The translations under genes were made by a program, and so were the position numbers. Under the pieces are notes generated by a model. The model was not told where the DNA came from. It did not search any database and saw only the letters and a program-made list of their open reading frames with translations. Below are positions 15,254 through 22,127 of a stretch of DNA of 22,281 nucleotides, piece by piece (position 1 is the first letter of the stretch; every line of letters begins with the position of its first letter). The stretch covers positions 1-22,281 of the forward strand of contig VSPM01000045.1 in assembly GCA_009775365.1 (NCBI GenBank). The letters are read 5' to 3'. This stretch comes from Muribaculaceae bacterium (lineage in GTDB: Bacteria > Bacteroidota > Bacteroidia > Bacteroidales > Muribaculaceae).

Positions 15254-15889
15254 TTAAAAGTTCTCGTTGATCAACTCCACGCTGCCCTCTGTCATGATGA
15301 TTGCATCATTGTTGAGAACTGTGTAAGCGTTGAGGTCTGCAGCCTGCTGCATGAGTGCGTTAGGCACGTTGCGCACAGAAAGAAGCACGTTCTTGTCGAG
15401 GTCGTTCATAACAAGAAGAGTCTTCTTCTCGTCAACCTTGAAACTCTTGGCAATGCTCATCCAGCCCTTTGTGCTCGGCTTGTCGAAGTTGAAATTCTCA
15501 ACCACGATGATCACGCCTTCATTAGCCTTTGAAGTGAGAGCAATCTTGCGGGCGAGCTGCTTCATTTTCTTGTTAAGCTTAGTGCGGTAGTCGCGCGGAC
15601 GGGGACCGAAAACTGTGCCGCCGCCACGAAGGAGCGGAGAGTTGATGTCACCGCGACGTGCGCCGCCGCCACCTTTCTGACGACCGAGCTTACGGGTAGA
15701 GCCGGAGACTTCGCTACGCTCCTTGCTCTTGTGAGTGCCCTGACGCTGGTTGCCCAGAAACTGCTTTACGTCGAGATAGAGAGTGTGGTCAGCGTTGCCC
15801 ACGCTCAAATCGCGAGCAAACACATCGTCGTTAAGAGTGATCTTGCGTCCTGTGTCTTCTCCTTTGATGTTATAAACTGCTACTTCCAT
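15254..15889 (-). CDS. rplD: 50S ribosomal protein L4
   Basis: This is uL4, an exit-tunnel constriction protein; in E. coli it represses its own S10 operon by attenuation and translational control. At 211 residues it has the extended loop around GSTRKLGRQKGGGGARRGDINSPLLRGGG (near residues 65-95), which reaches the tunnel. The C-terminal Rossmann-like part includes VENFNFDKPSTK and LLVMNDLDKNVLLSVRNVPN. Its ATG overlaps the rplC stop by one base (TAATG), indicating coupled translation. Confidence 0.97.
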   Translation of the reverse strand: MEVAVYNIKGEDTGRKITLNDDVFARDLSVGNADHTLYLDVKQFLGNQRQGTHKSKERSEVSGSTRKLGRQKGGGGARRGDINSPLLRGGGTVFGPRPRDYRTKLNKKMKQLARKIALTSKANEGVIIVVENFNFDKPSTKGWMSIAKSFKVDEKKTLLVMNDLDKNVLLSVRNVPNALMQQAADLNAYTVLNNDAIIMTEGSVELINENF

Positions 15890-16506
15890 TATTTCTCAAC
15901 TATAACGATTGAACCTTTGGCTCCGGGGATGGAACCCTTTATCATTAACAAATTGTGCTCGGGAAGCACTTTTATCACCTGGAGATTCTGAACAGTCACA
16001 CGCTCATTGCCCATCTGGCCAGCCATACGCAAGCCTTTGAACACTTTTGCGGGATAAGAGCAGGCACCGATAGAACCGGGAGCGCGGAGACGGTTGTGCT
16101 GACCATGAGTGGACTGACCCACACCACCGAAACCATGACGCTTCACCACGCCCTGGAAACCTTTACCCTTGCTCGTGCCGACAACGTCGACGAAGCCGCC
16201 CTCCTGGAAGAGGTCAACTGTCAGTGTCGAGCCAAGCTCGGGGGTTGTCTCAAACGATTTGAACTCGGCCAAGTGACGCATGGGGGCTACTCCAGCTTTT
16301 GCGAAGTGGCCGGCCTCGGGCTTGTTGGTGTGCTTCTCTTTCTTCTCCTGGAAGCCTACCTGAACAGCCTCATAGCCGTCTTTATCCACTGTCTTGATCT
16401 GAGTAACCACACAAGGACCTACTTCGATAACAGTGCACGGAATATTTTTTCCGTCGGCACTGAAAACGGATGTCATTCCGATTTTCTTTCCTAATAATCC
16501 TGGCAT
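15889..16506 (-). CDS. rplC: 50S ribosomal protein L3
   Basis: This is uL3, one of the first proteins to bind 23S rRNA, with an extension reaching the peptidyl transferase centre. At 205 residues it begins MPGLLGKKIGMTSVF. It contains the KGKGFQGVVKRHGFGGVGQSTHGQHNRLRAPGSIG block, including the glutamine that PrmB methylates in E. coli, followed by FKGLRMAGQMGNERVTVQNL. It is preceded by a 91-nt gap containing a perfect 13-bp hairpin after rpsJ. Confidence 0.98.
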   Translation of the reverse strand: MPGLLGKKIGMTSVFSADGKNIPCTVIEVGPCVVTQIKTVDKDGYEAVQVGFQEKKEKHTNKPEAGHFAKAGVAPMRHLAEFKSFETTPELGSTLTVDLFQEGGFVDVVGTSKGKGFQGVVKRHGFGGVGQSTHGQHNRLRAPGSIGACSYPAKVFKGLRMAGQMGNERVTVQNLQVIKVLPEHNLLMIKGSIPGAKGSIVIVEK

Positions 16507-16562
16507 TTCTTACTTTGATTTATTTTGGATTGTTGAATTGATTGTTTTATTTCTTGGATTGA

Positions 16563-16595
16563 ATCCGCTCCCGGGCTCTTCACCCGGGAGCGGAT
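16563..16595 (-). ncRNA. perfect 13-bp hairpin between rpsJ and rplC
   Basis: The arms 16595-16583 and 16575-16563 are perfectly complementary over 13 bp (ATCCGCTCCCGGG with CCCGGGAGCGGAT) around a 7-nt loop. The hairpin begins two bases after the rpsJ stop and ends 56 nt before the rplC start. It is very GC-rich but the following sequence is A-rich, not U-rich, so it is not a typical intrinsic terminator. It may act in attenuation, mRNA processing or stability, or protein binding; this is inference. Confidence 0.7.
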
Positions 16596-16597
16596 CA

Positions 16598-16903
16598 TCA
16601 TACCTTGATGCTTACGTCTACACCACTCGGGAGTTCGAGCTTCATCAGGGCGTCAACAGTCTTTGAAGTAGAGCTGTAGATGTCGATGAGACGCTGGAAA
16701 GATGAAAGCTGGAACTGCTCACGGCTCTTCTTGTTGACGAAGGTTGAGCGGTTGACGGTGAAGATACGCTTGTGGGTAGGCAAGGGTATAGGGCCGCTTA
16801 CTACTGCACCAGTCGATTTAACCGTCTTCACGATCTTCTCTGCCGACTTGTCGACAAGATTATGATCGTAAGATTTGAGTTTGATTCTGATTTTTTGATT
16901 CAT
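16598..16903 (-). CDS. rpsJ: 30S ribosomal protein S10
   Basis: This is uS10, a 30S head protein that also acts as NusE in transcription antitermination. At 101 residues it begins MNQKIRIKLKSYDHNLVDKSA. It has the GPIPLPTHKRIFTVNRSTFVNKKSREQFQ block and the C-terminal MKLELPSGVDVSIKV. It directly follows fusA by 18 nt, with no tuf gene between, so the str and S10 operons are fused here. No separate promoter is visible upstream. Confidence 0.98.
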   Translation of the reverse strand: MNQKIRIKLKSYDHNLVDKSAEKIVKTVKSTGAVVSGPIPLPTHKRIFTVNRSTFVNKKSREQFQLSSFQRLIDIYSSTSKTVDALMKLELPSGVDVSIKV

Positions 16904-16921
16904 ATTTGAATTGTGGCTTTA

Positions 16922-19045
16922 TTATTTCAATAGATCAACTCTGCCCTGACATTCAGTGAGCACGTTTTTAGCGATTGAACTGCTCACCTCTGAATAGTGG
17001 CTGAACGACATGGTGCTTGTGGCACGTCCTGAAGTGATGGTGCGGAGTGCGGTAACATAACCGAACATCTCTGCCAAAGGAGCCTTCGCCTTCACGATGC
17101 GCGCACCGCTGCGGCTTGTCTCCATGCCTTCCACCTGACCGCGACGCTTGTTAAGGTCGCCGATCACGTCACCCATCGACTCTTCCGGAGTCACGACCTC
17201 AATCTTCATGATAGGCTCCATAAGAACCGGGCCTGCCTTCTCGCTGCCTTTCTTGAAGGCCTGGATTGCGCAAAGCTCGAATGAGAGCTGATCGGAGTCT
17301 ACAGGGTGGAAGCTGCCGTCAAGAAGAGTAACCTTGAGGCGCTCTACAGGGTAGCCGGCGAGCACACCATTCTTCATGGCTGTCTGGAAGCCCTTCTGTA
17401 CCGAGGGGATATACTCCTTAGGCACGTTACCACCCTTAACCTCGTCGATAAACTGGAGGCTGCCTTCGAAATCGTCGTCGGCCGGCTCGATGCGGACAAT
17501 AATATCAGCAAACTTACCACGGCCACCGGTCTGCTTCTTGAACACTTCACGAAGTTCAACAGGCTTGGTGATTGCCTCTTTATATGTAACCTGAGGACGG
17601 CCCTGGTTGCACTCTACCTTAAATTCACGACGCAGACGGTCGATGATGATGTCAAGGTGAAGCTCGCCCATGCCGCTGATTACAGTCTGGCCGGTCTCCT
17701 CGTTAGTCTCTACGCGGAAAGTCGGGTCCTCCTCTGCAAGTTTCTGAAGACCCACGCCGAGCTTGTCGAGGTCCTTCTGAGTCTTAGGCTCTACGGCGAT
17801 GCCGATCACAGGATCGGGGAACTCCATAGACTCAAGCACGATGGGCGCATTCTCGTCGCAGAGAGTGTCGCCGGTGCGGATATCCTTGAAACCTACGCCT
17901 GCGCCGATATCGCCGCAGCCGATAGTCTCTTTCGGGTTCTGCTTGTTGGAGTGCATCTGGAAAAGGCGAGAGATTCTCTCCTTCTTGCCTGAGCGGCTAT
18001 TGAGCACATAGCTGCCCGACTGGATCTCACCTGAATATACGCGGAAGAAGCACAGACGGCCAACATAGGGGTCGGTTGCAATCTTAAATGCAAGAGCACA
18101 CATCGGGGCTTCGGGGCTCGGCTCGCGAGTCTCAACCTCATCAGGGTCGCCCACTGCGTGACCCTCAACCACACCTGAATCCTCAGGAGAAGGAAGATAA
18201 GCGCACACAGCATCGAGAAGTGTCTGCACACCCTTGTTCTTGAAAGAAGAGCCACAAATCATAGGATTCACAGCCATCGAGAGTGTAGCCTTGCGGATAG
18301 CAGCCTTGATTTCATCTACAGTGATTGAAGACGGGTCGTCGAAATATTTCTCCATGAGGGTCTCGTCAAACTCAGCGAGAGTCTCGAGCATTTTGTCGCG
18401 CCATTCCTCAGCTTCCTCCAAGAGGTTAGCAGGAACTTCATCCACTGTGTATTCAGCGCCCATAGCCTCGTCATGCCAGAAGATAGCCTTCATCTGCACG
18501 AGGTCCACAACGCCCTTGAAAGTCTCTTCGGCGCCGATGGGGATCTGAATAGGGAGAGGAGTTGCGCCAAGCACTTCGCGCACCTGACGTACAACCTCGA
18601 AGAAGTTTGCGCCCGAGCGGTCCATCTTGTTGACGTAGCCGATTCTGGGCACATTATATTTGTCAGCCTGACGCCATACGGTCTCACTCTGAGGCTCTAC
18701 GCCGCCCACTGCGCAGAAGGCAGCCACAGCGCCGTCGAGCACTCGGAGCGAACGCTCCACCTCTACAGTGAAGTCAACGTGCCCCGGAGTGTCAATCAGG
18801 TTGATTTTATATTTATTGTTGTTATAATTCCAGAAAGTTGTGGTGGCGGCGGAAGTGATGGTGATGCCACGCTCCTGCTCCTGTTCCATCCAGTCCATAG
18901 TGGCCGCTCCGTCATGCACCTCGCCAATCTTGTGAGTAAGACCGGTGTAGAAAAGGATACGCTCAGACGTAGTGGTCTTGCCGGCATCGATGTGAGCCAT
19001 GATGCCGATATTTCTGGTCAAATTAAGATCTTCGTGTTTAGCCAT
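16922..19045 (-). CDS. fusA: translation elongation factor G
   Basis: This GTPase drives tRNA-mRNA translocation and, with RRF, ribosome recycling. The ATG at 19045 gives 707 residues starting MAKHEDLNLTRNIGIMAHID. A TTG at 19057 could add four residues but would nearly touch the rpsG stop. GTPase motifs are visible: the P-loop AHIDAGKTT at residues 17-25, DTPGHVDF at 85-92 and NKMD at 139-142. Domains II-V follow, with the domain IV/V blocks (LDGSFHPVDSDQLSFELCA, then EPIMKIEVVTPEESMGDVIGDL). No deletion or frame break is seen. It lies 14 nt after rpsG. Confidence 0.98.
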   Translation of the reverse strand: MAKHEDLNLTRNIGIMAHIDAGKTTTSERILFYTGLTHKIGEVHDGAATMDWMEQEQERGITITSAATTTFWNYNNNKYKINLIDTPGHVDFTVEVERSLRVLDGAVAAFCAVGGVEPQSETVWRQADKYNVPRIGYVNKMDRSGANFFEVVRQVREVLGATPLPIQIPIGAEETFKGVVDLVQMKAIFWHDEAMGAEYTVDEVPANLLEEAEEWRDKMLETLAEFDETLMEKYFDDPSSITVDEIKAAIRKATLSMAVNPMICGSSFKNKGVQTLLDAVCAYLPSPEDSGVVEGHAVGDPDEVETREPSPEAPMCALAFKIATDPYVGRLCFFRVYSGEIQSGSYVLNSRSGKKERISRLFQMHSNKQNPKETIGCGDIGAGVGFKDIRTGDTLCDENAPIVLESMEFPDPVIGIAVEPKTQKDLDKLGVGLQKLAEEDPTFRVETNEETGQTVISGMGELHLDIIIDRLRREFKVECNQGRPQVTYKEAITKPVELREVFKKQTGGRGKFADIIVRIEPADDDFEGSLQFIDEVKGGNVPKEYIPSVQKGFQTAMKNGVLAGYPVERLKVTLLDGSFHPVDSDQLSFELCAIQAFKKGSEKAGPVLMEPIMKIEVVTPEESMGDVIGDLNKRRGQVEGMETSRSGARIVKAKAPLAEMFGYVTALRTITSGRATSTMSFSHYSEVSSSIAKNVLTECQGRVDLLK

Positions 19046-19059
19046 TTTAAATACCAATA

Positions 19060-19536
19060 TTAAAATCTGAAGTGAGCGAAAGCGCGGTTAGCCTCAGCCA
19101 TGCGGTGCATATCCTCTTTTCTCTTGAAGGCTCCGCCCTGGTCGTTAAAAGCGTCTACGATTTCTGCGGCGAGCTTGTCGGCCATAGTCTTGCCGCCACG
19201 TTTGCGCGCATATATGATAAGATTTTTCATTGATATCGATTCCTTACGGTCGGCTCTGATTTCAGTAGGAACCTGGAAGGTGGCGCCACCCACACGGCGC
19301 GACTTCACCTCCACCTGAGGAGTTACATTTTCGAGAGCTTTTTTCCAGATTTCGAGTGCGCTCTTCTCCTCGTTCGGCAATTTGGCCTTCACGGTCTCAA
19401 GTGCCGTATAAAAGATGGTATATGCCGTGTTCTTCTTTCCGTCATACATCAGATGGTTCACAAACTTAGTCACTCTGACATCGTGGAACACGGGATCGGG
19501 CAGAATCACCCTTTTCTTCGGTTTTGCTTTTCTCAT
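19060..19536 (-). CDS. rpsG: 30S ribosomal protein S7
   Basis: This is uS7, a primary binder that organises the 30S head and, in E. coli, represses str-operon translation by binding the rpsL-rpsG junction. At 158 residues it begins MRKAKPKKRVILPDPVFHD. It has VTKFVNHLMYDGKKNTAYTIFY, the RRVGGATFQVPTEIRADRK hairpin, and a C-terminus with HRMAEANRAFAHFRF. A 153-nt gap separates it from rpsL, large enough for a regulatory element. Confidence 0.98.
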   Translation of the reverse strand: MRKAKPKKRVILPDPVFHDVRVTKFVNHLMYDGKKNTAYTIFYTALETVKAKLPNEEKSALEIWKKALENVTPQVEVKSRRVGGATFQVPTEIRADRKESISMKNLIIYARKRGGKTMADKLAAEIVDAFNDQGGAFKRKEDMHRMAEANRAFAHFRF

Positions 19537-19689
19537 TTTTGTTTGTTTAGTGTTTTTGTTGTGGCTGCTTTTTCAAATCTTCAACGTCGGCTCTCTTGCC
19601 GCCGTTTACTCAACCTAAGCCATCCAGACAATCAAAAACAGGGTTGATGTTTGCTGGTGTCCTCTCACTGCCGCCGCGCAGTGCTGTTA
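19537..19689 (-). other. rpsL-rpsG intercistronic region with small hairpins
   Basis: This 153-nt gap holds a perfect 6-bp hairpin CACTGC/GCAGTG with a 6-nt loop (19683-19678 with 19671-19666), starting six bases after the rpsL stop. Further on the transcript has a small GGC/GCC hairpin and then an A-rich stretch before rpsG. No promoter match was found. In E. coli the corresponding junction binds S7; whether this one does is unknown. Confidence 0.45.
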
Positions 19690-20073
19690 TTACTTCTTAG
19701 CGGCCTTAGGACGTTTGGCTCCATATTTAGAGCGACGCTGCGTGCGGCCCTGCACACCTGCTGTATCGAGGGTGCCACGCACAATGTGATAACGCACGCC
19801 CGGAAGGTCCTTCACACGACCGCCGCGCACCATCACGATTGAGTGCTCCTGAAGGTTGTGGCCCTCGCCCGGAATGTAGGAGTTCACCTCCTTGCCATTG
19901 GTGAGACGCACACGCGCCACTTTACGCATAGCCGAGTTAGGCTTCTTAGGGGTGGTGGTGTAAACACGCACGCACACACCGCGACGCTGCGGACATGAAT
20001 CCAAGGCAGGCGACTTGCTCTTATCCTTAAGAGCCACGCGTCCTTTTCTTACTAATTGCTGAATCGTTGGCAT
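19690..20073 (-). CDS. rpsL: 30S ribosomal protein S12
   Basis: This is uS12, which monitors codon-anticodon pairing at the decoding centre. At 127 residues it begins MPTIQQLVRKGR. It has the TTTPKKPNSAMRKVARVRLTNG segment with the lysines at 43 and 44, and GGRVKDLPGVRYHIVRG, which includes the aspartate methylthiolated in E. coli. The lysine positions where streptomycin-resistance changes occur are wild-type, so no resistance is suggested. It is the first gene of the cluster, about 140 nt downstream of a consensus promoter. Confidence 0.98.
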   Translation of the reverse strand: MPTIQQLVRKGRVALKDKSKSPALDSCPQRRGVCVRVYTTTPKKPNSAMRKVARVRLTNGKEVNSYIPGEGHNLQEHSIVMVRGGRVKDLPGVRYHIVRGTLDTAGVQGRTQRRSKYGAKRPKAAKK

Positions 20074-20214
20074 TCTTAGTCTCTAAAAATTGATATTGTT
20101 TTATATTCGCTTATTAGCATTTGCCTTTCAGACAATCTTCGACTCACACCTATAAAACACTAAGTGCTTTCCTATCAACAACTTAGTAGGCATTTCACGA
20201 ATCTCGCCTCAAAA
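20074..20214 (-). promoter_or_regulatory. structured 5' leader of the ribosomal cluster
   Basis: The predicted transcript begins near 20214 and runs about 140 nt to the rpsL ATG. It contains a perfect 7-bp pairing ACTAAGT/ACTTAGT (20187-20181 with 20165-20159) around a 15-nt loop. This can be enclosed by TGCC/GGCA (20192-20189 with 20125-20122). The pairing is seen directly; a control function is inferred from its position ahead of about 33 genes. Confidence 0.5.
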
Positions 20215-20220
20215 ACTGTG

Positions 20221-20252
20221 CAAAGATAATGAAAATAAGACAATTACACAAA
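20221..20252 (-). promoter_or_regulatory. promoter of the str-S10-spc-alpha cluster
   Basis: On the minus strand TTTG (20252-20249), a 20-nt spacer and TATCTTTG (20228-20221) match the Bacteroidetes primary sigma consensus exactly. Transcription should begin near 20214. It is the only full match found in the gaps of the cluster. Confidence 0.85.
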
Positions 20253-20410
20253 CTTATCCCGAAAAATTTTATTAAAATTGCATTTATTAACCAACCAAGC
20301 CCTATTATCGCGCCCCTGACCTCTCCCTTAAAGCCCCTTTCGCGCCATTCACACCACGGCCGGCGCTACCCCCCCTCAAGCCTCGTTTATAGTTTTTAAC
20401 ATTAAATATT

Positions 20411-20441
20411 TTTGAATAGTTATTAAAATATGTTACTTTTG
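20411..20441 (+). promoter_or_regulatory. promoter of the GlmU-family gene
   Basis: TTTG at 20411-20414, a 19-nt spacer and TACTTTTG at 20434-20441 match the Bacteroidetes consensus in full. Transcription should start near 20448, leaving a leader of about 80 nt. It diverges from the ribosomal promoter. The 20253-20410 interval between the two holds A/T-rich DNA and then a C-rich stretch (about 20310-20395) in which I recognise nothing. Confidence 0.85.
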
Positions 20442-20450
20442 CACATCTTT

Positions 20451-20470
20451 GCCGATTGTGAGCAACCGGC
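20451..20470 (+). other. leader hairpin of the GlmU-family gene
   Basis: The sequence GCCG-A-TTG-TGAG-CAA-C-CGGC folds into a 7-bp hairpin with one A-C mismatch and a 4-nt loop. It lies at the very 5' end of the predicted transcript. A role in mRNA stability or control is possible but not shown. Confidence 0.4.
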
Positions 20471-20527
20471 GCTTCTCTCCTTCACCGCAACAACACTGCG
20501 TAATCACATTTTTTTGCATCTAAGAAA

Positions 20528-21733
20528 ATGATCGACATCATATATCTTTTTGATTCACAAAAATCCCACGAAAATCTGTTGCCGCTGAGTTTCACACGCC
20601 CCGTGGCCGACTTCAGAATCGGGATAACAACCATCAAAGAGAAATGGGAAGCATTATTCCCTGCGCGCTACTCCTATTACCCCGTGGAATACCTGAGAGA
20701 AAAATACGGCTCAGGCCCGGGCACAGGGCAGCAGGCCCTGTTTATCAACGGCTCCGCAATCCCCACCAATGGGCTGACCGAGGCGGCGGCATCACTGCTG
20801 CCGGGCGAAGCCATTGTCGACGACAACGACGTCATCGCGTTCCGAGGCACCACGGAAGACCTCGAAAACGGGATTTACACAATCAAGGAATGCAAGGCTG
20901 AAATAAGACGCATAAAATACGTGTTCGACATATTCCTGCTTAACGCTATCCAAATAAACGACGACTTCTTCCGGATCACGAGCCACAAAGACTCTATGCC
21001 GGCAGACAGCACCAACACCATAATCGGCCCGCTCACCGACCCCGAGGGGAGACAAATGCTCTTCGTGGAAGAGGGCGCAAACGTGTGCGGAGCCACGCTC
21101 AACCTCAAGAACGGCCCTATATATATAGGTAAGAACGCCGAAGTGATGGAAGGGGCATGCCTAAGAGGGCCGCTCGCGCTGTGCGAAAAAGCAAAAGTGA
21201 GAATGGGGGCAAAAATATATGGAGGCTCCACATTCGGGCCCTATTGTAAGGTGGGCGGAGAAATCGACAATTCTGTCATGTTCGGATACAGCAACAAGGC
21301 CCACGACGGATACCTTGGCAACGCCGTAGTTGGCGAGTGGTGCAACATAGGCGCCGGAGTCAATGCCTCAAACTTGAAGAACGACTACACAAAAATAAGG
21401 GTATGGAATTATCACTCCCACACATTCATGCGCACCGACCTTCAGTTTTGCGGGCTCATCATGGGCGACCACTCTAAAATAGGAGTGAACTGCATGCTCA
21501 ACACCGCAACAGTGCTCGGCGTGGGCGTCAACCTCCATGGCGCCGGATTCCCGAGAGTATTTGTCCCCAGTTTCAGCGAAGGCAGCCCCACCACAGGCTT
21601 CACCAATGTCCCAATGAAGAAATTCCATGACATCGCAGAGAGAGTGATGTCGCGAAGAGGGCTATGCCTCAACGACGATGACCGGCGCATATACGAGAAG
21701 GTCTACGAAGTAGCCTCCGGATTCAAGAAATAA
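20528..21733 (+). CDS. GlmU-family protein (putative sugar-1-phosphate nucleotidyltransferase/acetyltransferase)
   Basis: This 401-residue protein resembles the alternative GlmU family of Bacteroidetes, thought to make UDP-N-acetylglucosamine for peptidoglycan and surface glycans in the cytoplasm. The N-terminal part (to about 165) is a divergent nucleotidyltransferase-like domain. It has LSFTRPVADFRIGITTIKEKW at about 20-40 but no classical GxGTRM signature. From about residue 166 a left-handed beta-helix follows, with hexapeptide-type repeats (for example PIYIGKNAEVMEGA). H259, in KAHDGYLGNAVVGEWCNIGAG, aligns with the catalytic histidine region of GlmU acetyltransferase (NHxxYxGDxxxGxxxNIGAG). 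It is a single-gene unit with its own promoter and terminator. The exact reaction is not proven by sequence. Confidence 0.85.
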   Translation: MIDIIYLFDSQKSHENLLPLSFTRPVADFRIGITTIKEKWEALFPARYSYYPVEYLREKYGSGPGTGQQALFINGSAIPTNGLTEAAASLLPGEAIVDDNDVIAFRGTTEDLENGIYTIKECKAEIRRIKYVFDIFLLNAIQINDDFFRITSHKDSMPADSTNTIIGPLTDPEGRQMLFVEEGANVCGATLNLKNGPIYIGKNAEVMEGACLRGPLALCEKAKVRMGAKIYGGSTFGPYCKVGGEIDNSVMFGYSNKAHDGYLGNAVVGEWCNIGAGVNASNLKNDYTKIRVWNYHSHTFMRTDLQFCGLIMGDHSKIGVNCMLNTATVLGVGVNLHGAGFPRVFVPSFSEGSPTTGFTNVPMKKFHDIAERVMSRRGLCLNDDDRRIYEKVYEVASGFKK

Positions 21734-21779
21734 CCTGACACAAGACCCTGCATCAAAGCAAAACACTCCTCAAGCAATC

Positions 21780-21821
21780 AAGCGGGCTCCTCCCACACAA
21801 GGAGACCCGCTTAACTTTTTT
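21780..21821 (+). terminator. intrinsic terminator of the GlmU-family gene
   Basis: A 12-bp stem (21780-21791 with 21800-21812, one bulged A) closes on a CCCACACA loop. It is followed by AAC and six T (21816-21821). It sits 46 nt after the stop codon. There is no U-tract on the other strand, so it is directional. Confidence 0.93.
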
Positions 21822-21911
21822 GCCGCTACGCATACCCCACTACATACACACGCACCCCAATCACATACATACATAACTCGACAGGCACACGCCTGCATCA
21901 CAACCGTATAT

Positions 21912-21950
21912 AAACAAAAACGACAGACTGTTTCACAACATTCCGTCGTT
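21912..21950 (-). terminator. intrinsic terminator of the small minus-strand unit
   Basis: AACGACGGA (21950-21942) pairs with TCTGTCGTT (21927-21919) over 9 bp with one G-U pair and a 14-nt loop. It runs into a U-rich tail UUUGUUU (21918-21912). It converges on the terminator of the GlmU-family gene. Confidence 0.75.
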
Positions 21951-22029
21951 CTGTGATTTTTGTAGACAATTCAATCTTCACAGACTAAAAAGGCCTAACT
22001 CAACCACTAACTTACAATTTATATCACTA

Positions 22030-22098
22030 TTACTTAAAAAGCTTTTTGACTTGCCATTTTTCTTTTACCGCTACAGATCCCGGTTTTACAACCACCAT
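22030..22098 (-). CDS. possible micro-ORF of 22 residues in the small transcript
   Basis: An ATG at 22098, about 23 nt after the predicted start of transcription, opens a 22-residue frame to TAA at 22030. The peptide is basic and valine/lysine-rich, beginning MVVVKPGSVAVKEK and ending in VKKLFK. A GTG at 22125 in the same frame, close to the predicted transcription start, would give 31 residues and an almost leaderless mRNA. No Shine-Dalgarno motif is present, which is uninformative in this phylum. I recognise no family, and chance is quite possible for so short a frame. Confidence 0.25.
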   Translation of the reverse strand: MVVVKPGSVAVKEKWQVKKLFK

Positions 22099-22127
22099 CC
22101 GGGTATCATCTGCGGACAAATTCACTG

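Larger units (their letters stand above)
21912..22121 (-). ncRNA. candidate small RNA transcription unit of about 210 nt
   Basis: A full-consensus Bacteroidetes promoter at 22158-22128 and an intrinsic terminator at 21950-21912 delimit a transcript of roughly 210 nt on the minus strand. Inside it, TCTGTGA/TCACAGA (21984-21978 with 21956-21950) forms a second 7-bp stem abutting the terminator hairpin. CCCGG/CCGGG and GGTT-GTAA-AACC pairings lie near the 5' end. The layout resembles known Bacteroidales small RNAs defined by promoter plus terminator. I do not recognise the family, and a short coding function is also possible. The interval 21822-21911 to its left has only CA-rich repeats and a 5-bp hairpin at 21882-21895. 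Confidence 0.6.

Noticed and set aside
17306..17992. 228-residue open frame on the plus strand opposite fusA
   Set aside because: fusA is intact and strongly conserved; the opposite frame has no family signature or start signals.
19415..19647. Plus-strand frames of 64-67 residues over the rpsG start and the rpsL-rpsG gap
   Set aside because: They have no promoter and no family resemblance, and they overlap the conserved rpsG 5' end.
21841..21900. CA-rich repeated words (catacata, cacac) as a CRISPR or tandem array
   Set aside because: The words are short and irregular, without constant repeat length or spacers.
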